NCBI GenBank assembly: GCA_023402845.1
Contig: JAEYFP010000010.1
Location: 101,798 to 165,797 of the forward strand
From: Bacillota bacterium
GTDB lineage: Bacteria > Bacillota > Clostridia > Lachnospirales > Lachnospiraceae
Length of the DNA: 64,000 bases
Reading direction: 5' to 3'
Both the position numbers and the translations under genes were made by a program. The notes under the pieces are model-generated. The model was not told the DNA's origin. It did no database searches and was given only the letters and a program-made list of their open reading frames with translations. This document shows positions 35,927 to 45,174 of the stretch, in pieces. Every line of letters starts with the position of its first letter. Positions within the stretch are counted from its first letter, which is position 1.

Positions 35927-37387
35927 CTATTTTACATATTTTTTTAATTCTTCTGCTGTTTTCGCAATATTTTCGAGCAGCACCGCAAATTCATGCATGG
36001 AATCAACTGCCTGATCCGCTGTATGTACACCCTCTAAAGAGCTGGACGCCACCTCCTCGCTCGTTGCGGACAGCTGGCTGATATTGTCGGAAATGATCGT
36101 TGTACTCCTGATAATATCAGTAATAAAAGCATCTGTTTTGCTGATGATTTCCGCAAGCGAGGAAACCTCCTCTTCAATCAGCATATACTTTTGACGGCTG
36201 ACATCGATCATATCATTCTGCTTTTCAACGGAGGAAATTGTATCACCCACGCTGTCATTGGCGTGTTTTGCATAATCACTCAAATCTGTAATAATATCCT
36301 TAATCTGATTTGAGGACTCTTTTGTTTGTTCGGCAAGCTGTCTGATCTCATCCGCTACAACAGCAAAGCCTCTTCCCGCCTCGCCCGCTCTCGCAGCCTC
36401 GATGGAGGCATTTAACGCAAGGAGGTTTGTCTGCGAAGAAATGCTGAGGATAGTCGTAACGATTTTCTGAACCTCTTCCACCTTCGAGGTCAAAAGCGCC
36501 GTACTCTCCACCGTGACACCGCTCGCTTGGCTGACAATTTCCGCCTGCTCCTTAAGCAGCTTTACCAATTCAACTCCGTCGCTGACCGTCTTTAAAGTAT
36601 CCTGCGCCGCTGTGATCATTTTAGTGGTTTCCTTCTCCACAGTATCCGTATTCTGACGAATCTCGGTGCACATAACAGCCTGCTTCTGAATCGATTCAGC
36701 GGTATTTTCGGTACTTTTGGCGATGTTCAGCATCGCGAAGTGATTTGTGTTGATACATTCCGCCAACCGCTTCATCGTCCCCTGCGCCTCATCAAAATGC
36801 GTTCCGATGTCATTGGCAGCCGTAAGCATCCTTTGGGATGCCTCTTTCTGATCATCCGCCGCAGCCTGAATTGAGTCGTTGTTTTCCCTGTTGAAGCTTT
36901 GCAGCATTCCCGATATAAAAATGGAGCTGAAGCAGCATAAAGCGGTGGCGATCAGCTGTATCATCACTTCCGAAATAATTATAGCCCCGCCGGCAAGTCC
37001 CATTCCGACTTTAACGGCCGTACAGATCGCAACAAAGCTGCAGCCAACAATAATTAAACGCTTGTTCAAATACACCATCGCCATCAGCATGATTGGAAAG
37101 CCATATACATAAGTTGCATAGGAGCTGCCCACCAGCATCACAGCCACATAAGAAAGTGTGGCTGCACCTGTAATCAGAATCCCTCCCAGCTTTATTTCCC
37201 GAAATTTTGAAAGGCCAATGATTGTCAGAATGAAAGACAGAATACAAACCGCTATTTGAACATAAGCGGACGGCGACGCCTTTCCGGCGAAAATATCAAA
37301 TGCCACTGTAAGCATGATGCCCAGAATAATGACCGCCGAAATGCGGAAAACCAATGAATTGGCACGACTGTACTGCGATTTGTTCAT
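35927..37387 (-). CDS. Methyl-accepting chemotaxis protein
   Basis: Membrane chemoreceptor, 486 aa. About five to six hydrophobic segments fill residues 10-165, with only short loops and no large extracellular sensor, so it probably senses a membrane-linked or internal signal. A long coiled coil follows, with the signalling-tip hairpin around residue 345 (QTNLLALNASIEAARAGEAG then FAVVADEIRQLAEQT). No HAMP domain is obvious. It begins 36 bp after the cohesin-like gene and may be cotranscribed with it. No other chemotaxis gene is in the window. Confidence 0.93.
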   Translation of the reverse strand: MNKSQYSRANSLVFRISAVIILGIMLTVAFDIFAGKASPSAYVQIAVCILSFILTIIGLSKFREIKLGGILITGAATLSYVAVMLVGSSYATYVYGFPIMLMAMVYLNKRLIIVGCSFVAICTAVKVGMGLAGGAIIISEVMIQLIATALCCFSSIFISGMLQSFNRENNDSIQAAADDQKEASQRMLTAANDIGTHFDEAQGTMKRLAECINTNHFAMLNIAKSTENTAESIQKQAVMCTEIRQNTDTVEKETTKMITAAQDTLKTVSDGVELVKLLKEQAEIVSQASGVTVESTALLTSKVEEVQKIVTTILSISSQTNLLALNASIEAARAGEAGRGFAVVADEIRQLAEQTKESSNQIKDIITDLSDYAKHANDSVGDTISSVEKQNDMIDVSRQKYMLIEEEVSSLAEIISKTDAFITDIIRSTTIISDNISQLSATSEEVASSSLEGVHTADQAVDSMHEFAVLLENIAKTAEELKKYVK

Positions 37388-37423
37388 ATCAGGTATCCTC
37401 CTTCTGGAACACGTAATCTGACA

Positions 37424-39205
37424 CTAATCCTCTAAATTAATAAATTCAAATTCAAAATCCTCATCCAAATCCAATTCCGGCTGCGGTGCAGGCTGCGTAT
37501 AAGATTGTTGTTCATATTCAGGCTGACGAGGAACTGTTTTTTGTGGTGCAGGCTGCTCATTCACCGATCTTTCCGATCTTTCCGGTCTTTCCGGTCTTTC
37601 CGGTTCTGCCGCAGGTTCTCTCCTCTGCTCCCTTATCTCCTCCCTGTAAATCGGAGGCAAGTCTTCCGGACGGTTTCCGCGGGGTCTTCTCTCATCTCCA
37701 AGGGAGTCCTTCATCGTGTCTTCCAACTCCGACCAGTCGATTGCCTGCGGTTCTTCGAATTTGGACTTGTCCTTCTTGCCGGGTTTTTCTTTTTTCGTTT
37801 TCTTTTCCTTTTTCTCCTTACGGCGGGGATGAAAGAAATCGTCCTCCTCGTCGTCCTCATAATCGTCAATCATTTCCAGATCATCATCCGCTTCCCCATC
37901 TGCTCTACCGGATGTCATCTGCGTATAGCCGTCCTTTCCATACTCCGGCTGGGCTTCCCCGTTCATTTGCATTTCGGCGAGCTTGCTTGCCTTGATCGGC
38001 CCATCCCCTTCTTCTTCGTCCTCCTCATCAATATAGTCATAACTTTGGTAATCTCTGAGTTTCAAAAACATATTCAGCATGATAATCAGTAAAATCAGCA
38101 GAACAGCTGCCATAATGCAGATAACCAGCAGTCTTCTGTTGGATTGTTCTTTATATCCTCCCGAATCGGACACACCGTCGCCTGTATCAATTACATTTCC
38201 GTTCTCGTCCGTCGTCGTACGGATCGCCTGCAAATAGCGCTGGTAAGTACCTTCCGCCTGATCATATAAATACCATCCTTTATTTCCCTCGGAGCTGATT
38301 GCATAAAGCAGGAAAAAATCTGCGCTTGAAACATCCTCATTAGAAATCGCCGTATCCTCCTCTTCTCCTTCCGAAGCGGATTCCGCGATCATATATGCCT
38401 CCAATGTCTGATCATTCCACTGCAGCGTCGCCTTTGTAAAGCCTGTCGGAACAGACACCGTTTCATCTGCGGGAAGAACGATGATAAATCGGTTTTCAAT
38501 TCCTTGAATTGTCCGAAAATCAGAAAGTCCGCCTGTCGTCTGATCATAAATATTAAAAACGCCATTGTTTCCGGTGGTATCCGTCACGTAAAGCAGCAAA
38601 ATATCTCCCATATCGAACTGAGCCGCCTCAACCATCTGTTCCTCATAAGTAACAGTCGTCTTATGAAACAGCGACGGCATGAACTCGTCCGCAAATACGG
38701 TAGATACAACCTTCGTTCCATCGGAAGACATAATTGTGCCTTCCTCCACGCCTGTTTCCGTCTGCCCGCCGCTGCCTGCCGCAGCTGCAGTATCTTCCCC
38801 GTCCACGGCAATCTGCACAGTGTCCGTCGGCACATCGGCACCGTCTCCACCCAAAACAGCGGATACCGTTACCTCCGCCGTCCCGCCGGAAAGTACGGAA
38901 AAGGAAATGTCGGCCTCTGTATCCGAAAGTGTAATTAATCCGCCTCCGCCTCCGCCATACTCCTTATCGCACTCCAGAAATGACAGACGGTTTGCGTCAT
39001 ATTCAACCGAAATCTGCGGCGCATCCGCCGCACCTGCCGGATTTTCCGCCTTCACACTCACGGTAACTGTATCTCCCACAGCAGCAGTCTCCTGATCTGC
39101 TGATATTTTCACACTCCCGGCTGCATAGACCCTGCTGCCTGACAGAATACAGAGCACGATGGCAAACGCAACAGCCCCCATCCTCTTTAAGTTTCCCTGA
39201 TACAT
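37424..39205 (-). CDS. Cohesin-domain membrane-anchored surface protein
   Basis: 593 aa from the ATG at 39205, which has GGAG 6 nt upstream. Order of parts: signal peptide (about 1-28), a cohesin-like domain (about 30-135, SVKISADQETAAVGDTVTVS and VEYDANRLSFLEC), and a middle extracellular region with two YAISSEGNKGWYLYDQ-type stretches. A single membrane segment at about 360-383 (LLVICIMAAVLLILLIIMLN) leads to a very charged, Lys/Glu/Pro-rich intracellular tail with PERPERPERS repeats. Cohesin modules bind dockerins in cellulosomes, but single domains like this are also found outside them. The function is unknown. It lies 70 bp downstream of the SH3/glucosaminidase gene. Confidence 0.8.
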   Translation of the reverse strand: MYQGNLKRMGAVAFAIVLCILSGSRVYAAGSVKISADQETAAVGDTVTVSVKAENPAGAADAPQISVEYDANRLSFLECDKEYGGGGGGLITLSDTEADISFSVLSGGTAEVTVSAVLGGDGADVPTDTVQIAVDGEDTAAAAGSGGQTETGVEEGTIMSSDGTKVVSTVFADEFMPSLFHKTTVTYEEQMVEAAQFDMGDILLLYVTDTTGNNGVFNIYDQTTGGLSDFRTIQGIENRFIIVLPADETVSVPTGFTKATLQWNDQTLEAYMIAESASEGEEEDTAISNEDVSSADFFLLYAISSEGNKGWYLYDQAEGTYQRYLQAIRTTTDENGNVIDTGDGVSDSGGYKEQSNRRLLVICIMAAVLLILLIIMLNMFLKLRDYQSYDYIDEEDEEEGDGPIKASKLAEMQMNGEAQPEYGKDGYTQMTSGRADGEADDDLEMIDDYEDDEEDDFFHPRRKEKKEKKTKKEKPGKKDKSKFEEPQAIDWSELEDTMKDSLGDERRPRGNRPEDLPPIYREEIREQRREPAAEPERPERPERSERSVNEQPAPQKTVPRQPEYEQQSYTQPAPQPELDLDEDFEFEFINLED

Positions 39206-39275
39206 ATAAACTCCTTTCGCGTCCAACGCATTCTTTCCTTCTTAATGTACGAGGCCTTCCGCCGACATCAACAGT

Positions 39276-42200
39276 TTAATTTCTCTGTACCGTCAGCGTA
39301 TAAGTCTTTGTATTTCCGTTTTGTGCCTTGCAGACAATCGAAATGACGTTTGTACCGACATTTAAGTTCACCTGACCGACGCCGCCGACACTCGATGTAT
39401 CTGCGACCGGCGTTGCTCCGATATTAATTGTTCCAACACTATTATCTACAATTAAATAATAATTATCTACAACAGGACTGAAGCCCGGTGCAAATGTCTG
39501 ATTGTCGATCCAGAGTGCCGATAAATAATTGTTCGGATTCGATTCGGAGGCCGGCTTTACACATGCCGTTTCCGGCATATTGTTATAGTACGGAATTTTG
39601 AACACAAGCGAAGTGTTCAAATCCGAATACGCTTTTTTCATCCTTGCCGATTCTGCGGAAGCCGCAACGATATTACTCATATATTGATGGGAATAAATTC
39701 CGTTTTCACTGTTCACAACATTGAACTTTTGGAAATACAGCGTATTTTGTCCCTTCTTAACATATTTTTCACTCACATATTTAGCGCTTCCCGTAATCGA
39801 TTTATAACGGGAATTCCATGGCCGGTAATAGGCATCCTCTGTGCCCTGCGCATAGATCAGTCCGTTGATAATCGAGCTGTTGCCATTTGCCGCATAGGCG
39901 CCGATATTAAAGAAATTAAAGAAATTTTCATAACCCGATACCGTACCCGTCACACTCTGGCTCGTTCCGTAAATGCCCTGCTCCTGCAGACAGCGGGATG
40001 CGAGATGATACGGGCTGATGCCGGAAGCAGATCCCGCTTCCATGAAGGTGCTCGCATAAGATCTCGTGGCTCCGTCCGTATCCGTATAGGAACCGCTCAT
40101 AAATGTCGATGCCAGAATACTTAAGACGCCCGCCTCATTTTGATAGCCTTGAGATTCCAGAGTTTCAAATTGAAAGATACCGCTTTCATCTAAAAAGTTT
40201 CTCGGATCCATGTAATATTGGATCAGCTCCCTGGAAGCCGAAGCCCAACTTCCTCCATCAAAACCATACCACGCATTCTGCGTCCAGTCATAGGCCTGTG
40301 GCTCCGTCGATTTCCACGATGAAATACTGGACTTGGCGACAAGATTCTTGCCTACGGAGCTTTCCGCCGTCACTGCGGTATTCCAGTCCAAATTCGTATT
40401 GACTGTTTCAAACTTCCAATTGGGATACTTTTCATGCAGCGCGCGGAGATTGTTTTTGTAGCTTTCCGGCAAAGATGCAATCGATGCTTCAAAATCTGCC
40501 GAGCCGACGGCCGCCTGCTGTGTTGACGTCGTGATAACAGTTACCAGATCCGAACGGACATAGCCGTTCTTTTCACTGCCCTGGTAGGCAAAGCTGACCT
40601 GATACCATTTATATCCGTCACTCCCCGTTGTTTCCCCGAGCATCTTAAGTGCATGTCCGAAATCAAGCTGTACAACAACCGTCCCGTTTACGGCACTTTC
40701 CCTGATTCGAACGCCCATACCTTTGATCGATCCGGTGGAAGCAGCGCTTGCTGCCGTCTGCACAGGCGTTTCCTCAACAGTCACATAGTCCGAACGAATC
40801 CAGCCGCTTAAAGCGGTATTGTTATAGGAATAGGAAATCTGATACCATTTTTTTTCGTCCGTTCCGGTTTTTTCGGATTTTACGGTCACAGAATGTCCCG
40901 TGCTCAATTTGCACTGGACCTCTCCGTTTACCGCTTCTTTTCTGACATTGACATTAATTCCTTTCACCGCGCCGTTTCGGTCTCCGGTAACGGTCGTTGA
41001 CACCGTATTCCCGGAAACGCTCGCAGAGGACGTCATTGTCACGCCCTCCACAAAATCCGAACGAATATAACCGCTCTGTGCTGTCATCTGATAGGTGAAT
41101 GAAATTTTATACCAGGTAGTCCCGTCATTTCCTTTCGTCTGCTCCGTCACCGTCACAGTTTGACCGCTGTTCAGTTTACAGAGAATCTCACCGCTCACCG
41201 GCTCTTTTCTGATATTGATCCCGCTTCCCTTTACCGTTCCGATCTGGGTTCCCGCCGAAGACGAGGGCGCCGTTTCTGTCACAGTCACATAATCCGCACT
41301 CACATACCCTGTCATTGTCGTCCCATTATAGGTAAACTGTATCTGATACCAGTTTTTCCCGTCTCCGCTCGCCGCCGCAAGCACAGTCACCTCTGTGCCG
41401 GCATTCAGTGCGCCGGAAACAGCAGCTGTTGTCGATGCGGATGCCCGTATTCGGACAGAATTTCCTTTGATCGTTCCTTTTTTTGTCGAAGAAGCACCTG
41501 TTCCCGTCGCCGCTCCGGTCGTCTGTGTGACAGTCGCTTCCGTCACCGACAGCAAATCTGCCCGAATATAGCCGGTCACCTCCGCGCCTCCCGTCAGCGC
41601 CGCAGGAACAGTTACCTTGTACCATTTTTGAGAATCGTCGCCCGTGACAGTTTCGGCTACGGTAACCGATGCACTCTTTGTCAGCGTCGCCATCACGGTA
41701 CCGGTCGCAGCAGCCGTCTTTCTTACCCGGATGCTGTTTGCGGTAACTGTTCCCGTCAGCACCTTTACCGTCGAAGAAGAAGTTCCGGCACCGGAGGAAG
41801 CAACACTCCCGCTCGTGCTGACCAAATCCGACCGGATATAGCCTTTATAACTATTTTCGTTTTTAGTAAAACTCACATAATACCAGGTACTTCCGTCCGT
41901 GCCTGCCGAAGAAGATTCTACCGTAACGCTCTGCCCCCCGGCAAGTGTCGTCCTGATGCCGGATGTTTTAGAGGCTTCTTCGCGCACAATAACGTTTGTG
42001 CCTTTGATTGTTCCTGTATTGGTATTGACTTTCGTATCGGTTGTATTCGCTGTAGCCGCAGCCGGTGTAGTGGATTTTTGGACAAGATCGGAACGGATAT
42101 AGCCTGTTGAACCGGATATGGTAACCTGATACCATACCTTTCCATCGGAACCGATCTTTTCATCCGTGATCGTTACAACCTCATCCTTTGTAACTCCAAA

Positions 42201-42416
42201 CGCAAAAGCAGAAGCCGTAGATGCGTCCTGACGCACCATGCCGCTTTTGCAAAGAATCGTTCCCTTTACTGCCGTATATCCGTAAACCTGCTGACTCATA
42301 ACCTGCGTAGCAATCAACGCGCCGCCAATAACACCTGTTATGATAAACAGCAGCAGAACGAAGCGGCGGTTGCCCTTCTCCCGCATTCTTCGTGCATTTG
42401 TTTGCATAAGTATCAT
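39276..42416 (-). CDS. Seven-SH3-domain cell-wall glucosaminidase with C-terminal cadherin-like domain
   Basis: Exported cell-wall protein, 1046 aa. A basic N-terminus and hydrophobic anchor (about 18-40) are followed by seven bacterial SH3 repeats at about 50-112, 136-198, 220-290, 312-378, 392-456, 482-546 and 561-626, most with a GYIRSDLV-type end. An N-acetylglucosaminidase-like domain occupies about 640-940 (STFMEAGSASGISPYHLASR, FFNFFNIGAYAANG), and a cadherin-like beta-sandwich closes the protein (NVISIVCKAQNGNTKTYTL). It probably cuts peptidoglycan glycan strands. The Ser/Thr-rich linkers fit an exposed protein. The start codon overlaps the stop of an 18-codon upstream reading frame. 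A strong promoter lies at 42510-42538. Confidence 0.88.
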   Translation of the reverse strand: MILMQTNARRMREKGNRRFVLLLFIITGVIGGALIATQVMSQQVYGYTAVKGTILCKSGMVRQDASTASAFAFGVTKDEVVTITDEKIGSDGKVWYQVTISGSTGYIRSDLVQKSTTPAAATANTTDTKVNTNTGTIKGTNVIVREEASKTSGIRTTLAGGQSVTVESSSAGTDGSTWYYVSFTKNENSYKGYIRSDLVSTSGSVASSGAGTSSSTVKVLTGTVTANSIRVRKTAAATGTVMATLTKSASVTVAETVTGDDSQKWYKVTVPAALTGGAEVTGYIRADLLSVTEATVTQTTGAATGTGASSTKKGTIKGNSVRIRASASTTAAVSGALNAGTEVTVLAAASGDGKNWYQIQFTYNGTTMTGYVSADYVTVTETAPSSSAGTQIGTVKGSGINIRKEPVSGEILCKLNSGQTVTVTEQTKGNDGTTWYKISFTYQMTAQSGYIRSDFVEGVTMTSSASVSGNTVSTTVTGDRNGAVKGINVNVRKEAVNGEVQCKLSTGHSVTVKSEKTGTDEKKWYQISYSYNNTALSGWIRSDYVTVEETPVQTAASAASTGSIKGMGVRIRESAVNGTVVVQLDFGHALKMLGETTGSDGYKWYQVSFAYQGSEKNGYVRSDLVTVITTSTQQAAVGSADFEASIASLPESYKNNLRALHEKYPNWKFETVNTNLDWNTAVTAESSVGKNLVAKSSISSWKSTEPQAYDWTQNAWYGFDGGSWASASRELIQYYMDPRNFLDESGIFQFETLESQGYQNEAGVLSILASTFMSGSYTDTDGATRSYASTFMEAGSASGISPYHLASRCLQEQGIYGTSQSVTGTVSGYENFFNFFNIGAYAANGNSSIINGLIYAQGTEDAYYRPWNSRYKSITGSAKYVSEKYVKKGQNTLYFQKFNVVNSENGIYSHQYMSNIVAASAESARMKKAYSDLNTSLVFKIPYYNNMPETACVKPASESNPNNYLSALWIDNQTFAPGFSPVVDNYYLIVDNSVGTINIGATPVADTSSVGGVGQVNLNVGTNVISIVCKAQNGNTKTYTLTVQRN

Positions 42417-42469
42417 ATACCGTTTCCCCTTTCAGTATATGCAAGATACCTGTTGACTCTCCTAGTCAT
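42413..42469 (-). CDS. Candidate 18-aa leader peptide coupled to the SH3 protein gene
   Basis: Small reading frame MTRRVNRYLAYTERGNGI with GGGG 7 nt before its ATG. Its TGA overlaps the ATG of the SH3/glucosaminidase gene (ATGA, 42413-42416). It starts about 35 nt after the predicted transcription start. A 7-bp hairpin pairs CATATAC with GTATATG around the downstream ribosome site and start codon. Translation of this frame would open that hairpin, giving translational coupling. Without comparison to other genomes, it remains a prediction. Confidence 0.4.
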   Translation of the reverse strand: MTRRVNRYLAYTERGNGI

Positions 42470-42509
42470 TATTTATCCCCGTGGCATTGCCACCTTTTTT
42501 CTCTTTTTT

Positions 42510-42538
42510 ATCATACAACCTGTTTCTGCTTATGTCAA
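42510..42538 (-). promoter_or_regulatory. Strong sigma-A promoter of the SH3/glucosaminidase gene
   Basis: On the minus strand TTGACA (42533-42538) and TATGAT (42510-42515) are separated by 17 bp. The leader then contains a GTGGC-ATT-GCCAC stem (42481-42493), a GACT...AGTC stem and the start-codon hairpin. No known riboswitch consensus was recognised in it. The gap at 42539-42693 shows no gene. Confidence 0.8.
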
Positions 42539-42693
42539 CCATATATTGTCATATAACGCATTTTTCTACAATATTTAGCGGCGGTTTTCGATCTTGTCAG
42601 ACAAATTCAATCCGTGATAAAGGATAGAGAGTTTGCATCCTGTACAGAATGTTTTTTATCTTATCCGGACATTCACAGAACTTTTCTAATAGA

Positions 42694-42743
42694 ATAAAAA
42701 CAAGCGAACATGTTTTGACCCAATCAGTCATCATGTCCGCTTG
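42694..42743 (-). terminator. Rho-independent terminator of the pur/zinc-ribbon unit
   Basis: Arms 42701-42712 and 42732-42743 pair over 12 positions with one G-U on the minus strand, and the loop contains a nested TGAC/GTCA stem. TTTTTATTC follows. It ends the unit whose last gene is the zinc-ribbon protein. Confidence 0.85.
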
Positions 42744-42766
42744 CCTGTTATCCATTCAGTTTTCAG

Positions 42767-43204
42767 TTATCGCATAAAACGCCGTTCACCCTTCGCACCC
42801 GCCCCGGTGCCCTTGGCAAATCCCTGAGCCGGCAGTAAACGCCTTGCATCATCCTCTTTTCTTGCCTTTCCCGCACATGCATCACAGTATTTTCCCGAAC
42901 GAATTTTTGCACCGCAACTCTCGCATTGAAGAAATACTACGGAATTAGGAGCAATCTCAATTTTTTCCTCACGCAGCATCTGACGAATTTTATTGACATC
43001 CACTCCCGTCGCCACCGAAACTTCAGACTGTGTCGCACCGTGGTTTTCCTCAATATAAGTGCGCACCTTCCCATAATCGTCAAGCTCAATATTTCTGCAG
43101 CTTTCACATTCATATTCACCGATACCCACATACCGCAAATTGCCGCCGCATTTGCTGCAGTCAGCAGGTCTTCCGTATTGTAACGATTTTAAATCGAGCG
43201 CCAT
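42767..43204 (-). CDS. Double zinc-ribbon, helix-turn-helix protein (YvyF-like)
   Basis: 145 aa from the ATG at 43204, with GGAGGG upstream. Layout: an N-terminal four-Cys ribbon (CSKCGGNLRYVGIGEYECESC), a helical middle with an HTH-like stretch (TQSEVSVATGVDVNKIRQML), a second ribbon (CESCGAKIRSGKYCDAC), and a basic tail. This resembles the YvyF/TIGR03826 group linked to flagellar operons in other Firmicutes, but no flagellar gene is nearby. Possible roles are DNA or RNA binding. It is last after purD, with a 60-bp gap and a terminator following. Confidence 0.7.
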   Translation of the reverse strand: MALDLKSLQYGRPADCSKCGGNLRYVGIGEYECESCRNIELDDYGKVRTYIEENHGATQSEVSVATGVDVNKIRQMLREEKIEIAPNSVVFLQCESCGAKIRSGKYCDACAGKARKEDDARRLLPAQGFAKGTGAGAKGERRFMR

Positions 43205-43264
43205 AAACAATCCCTCCTTCGCAGTATTTTCAAATATTTCTGACAGGGCAGTTCCATTCCCCGG

Positions 43265-44536
43265 CTATGCCTCATCAATCGCTTTCCCAATATCACTCCT
43301 GCAATATTTGTTGTCAAAGCCGACCCAAGTCACCGCCTCATAAGCATTGCGCCGTGCCTGCTTCAGATCCGCGCCGGTTGCCGTAATGCCAAGAACACGG
43401 CCTCCGTTTGTCACGACTTTTCCGTCTGAAAGCTTTGTTCCCGCATGAAATGCGAAATAACCATCCTTTTCCCCGAAGCTTCCCAGTCCTGTGATCGGCA
43501 GCCCCTTTTCATAGCTGCCCGGATATCCCTTCGATGCGAGCACAACACAAACCGCCGCATTATCCGCAAATGCAAGCTCTGTTTGATCGAGAGTCCCGTC
43601 AATACAGGCTTCGATCACATCAATCAGATCGTTCTCCATCCGCGGCAATACGACCTGTGCCTCCGGATCACCAAATCTTGCATTATATTCGAGTACCTTG
43701 GGGCCGTCCTCGGTGAGCATCAGTCCAAAGAAAATGATTCCTTTAAATTCCCGTCCCTCGCTTGCCATCGCATCGACAGTCGCCTGATAAATATGCTCCC
43801 GGCAGAACTCATCCACTTTTTTTGTATAGAAGGGACTTGGAGAAAACGTTCCCATTCCGCCTGTATTTAAGCCCTGATCTCCATCCTGCGCCCGCTTATG
43901 ATCCTGAGCGGAAGTCATCAGTCTGATTGTCCTTCCGTCTACAAATGAAAGCACGGATACCTCTCTGCCCGTCATAAATTCCTCTATGACGATCCTGTTG
44001 CCCGCGGAGCCAAACTGCTTGTCCAGCATAATTGTCTTGACGCCGGCCTCGGCTTCCTCAAGCGTATTACAGATCAGGACACCTTTTCCGAGTGCCAAAC
44101 CATCTGCTTTTAATACAATCGGCAGCCTTGCCGACTTTAAATAAGAAAGTGCTTCTTCAGGCGTATCAAAATTTTCATAAGCCGCTGTCGGGATATTGTA
44201 CTTCTTCATCAGATCCTTAGAGAACGCCTTACTGCCCTCCAGAATCGCCGCATTTTTCCTGGGGCCGAACACGCGCAGCCCTCTTTCTTCCAGTACATCT
44301 ACGACACCGCCTACGAGAGGATCATCGGGCCCGACAATCACTAAATCAATCCCATTTGCCTCGGCAAAGTCCGCCAGCCGATCAAATTCCATCACGCCAA
44401 TATCAACACAATCTGCGATCTGCGCAATCCCTGCATTTCCCGGTGCACAATAAATTTTATCCACCCGTTTGCTTTTGGCTGCACTGACAGCAAGCGCATG
44501 CTCCCTGCCTCCACCGCCTATAATTAACACCTTCAT
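43265..44536 (-). CDS. purD: Phosphoribosylamine-glycine ligase
   Basis: ATP-grasp enzyme of de novo purine synthesis: phosphoribosylamine + glycine + ATP to GAR. 423 aa. It begins with the VLIIGGGGREHALA signature; GPDDPLVGGVVD and the ATP-grasp blocks KADGLALGKGV and EYNARFGDPEAQ are seen. The ATG overlaps the purN stop (ATGA), so it is translationally coupled. Order in the unit: purE, purM, purN, purD, zinc-ribbon gene. Confidence 0.97.
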   Translation of the reverse strand: MKVLIIGGGGREHALAVSAAKSKRVDKIYCAPGNAGIAQIADCVDIGVMEFDRLADFAEANGIDLVIVGPDDPLVGGVVDVLEERGLRVFGPRKNAAILEGSKAFSKDLMKKYNIPTAAYENFDTPEEALSYLKSARLPIVLKADGLALGKGVLICNTLEEAEAGVKTIMLDKQFGSAGNRIVIEEFMTGREVSVLSFVDGRTIRLMTSAQDHKRAQDGDQGLNTGGMGTFSPSPFYTKKVDEFCREHIYQATVDAMASEGREFKGIIFFGLMLTEDGPKVLEYNARFGDPEAQVVLPRMENDLIDVIEACIDGTLDQTELAFADNAAVCVVLASKGYPGSYEKGLPITGLGSFGEKDGYFAFHAGTKLSDGKVVTNGGRVLGITATGADLKQARRNAYEAVTWVGFDNKYCRSDIGKAIDEA

Positions 44537-45174
44537 TGCACTGTCTCCTTATGTAGATTTCTGATCCTTCCATTTTCCAACGCAAACTCACCATTTGCAA
44601 TCGCTTGGATCGCTGCGGGAAGAAGCTGCCACTCCGCCTGCTCCATCACGCGCTTCTGCAGCCGTTCAGGCGTGTCATCCGGCTTCACCTCAACCGCCTT
44701 TTGCATAATGATGGGTCCGGTGTCCGTCCCTGCGTCCACAAAATGAACTGTCGCGCCCGTCACCTTCACGCCGCGCTCCAAAGCCTTTTCATGCACCTTC
44801 AGCCCATAATATCCCTCTCCGCAAAATGAGGGAATCAGAGACGGGTGAATATTGATGATCCTTCCTTCCCAGGCTCTTACAAAACGGGAAGACAGCACGA
44901 CGAGGAAGCCGGCCAGCACGATCAGCTTTGTATCCGCTGCGGAGAGTGCCTTTAGCATCGCAGTATCATAATCATCCCTATTTTCATAGTCCTTCGGGCT
45001 GATACAGCGCGCGGGAATGCCGTTCTCAGCCGCGCGCTCCAGAGCATAAGCATCTGATTTATTGCTTATAACAAGTGTTATTTTAACACCCGTTATTTTT
45101 TTCTGTTTAATCGCATCAATAATTGCCTGTAAATTCGTACCGCCTCCTGATACAAGCACCGCTATGTTCAGCAT
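44533..45174 (-). CDS. purN: Phosphoribosylglycinamide formyltransferase
   Basis: Formyl-tetrahydrofolate-dependent GAR transformylase of purine synthesis, 213 aa. Seen are IAVLVSGGGTNLQAIID at the start, the active-site NIHPSLIPSFCGEGYYG, with the catalytic His, and the later HFVDAGTDTGPII containing the catalytic Asp. The start overlaps the purM end by 7 bases and the stop overlaps purD. Confidence 0.97.
   Translation of the reverse strand: MLNIAVLVSGGGTNLQAIIDAIKQKKITGVKITLVISNKSDAYALERAAENGIPARCISPKDYENRDDYDTAMLKALSAADTKLIVLAGFLVVLSSRFVRAWEGRIINIHPSLIPSFCGEGYYGLKVHEKALERGVKVTGATVHFVDAGTDTGPIIMQKAVEVKPDDTPERLQKRVMEQAEWQLLPAAIQAIANGEFALENGRIRNLHKETVQ

Noticed and set aside
41160..42110. 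316-aa plus-strand frame in the SH3 repeat region
   Set aside because: Opposite strand of repetitive SH3 coding sequence; low-complexity Arg/Ser/Cys-rich translation.
42417..42510. Structured leader of the SH3/glucosaminidase gene as a riboswitch (c-di-AMP or c-di-GMP)
   Set aside because: I compared it from memory with the main cell-wall-linked riboswitch consensus blocks and saw no match; it is described as a leader with a coupled reading frame instead.
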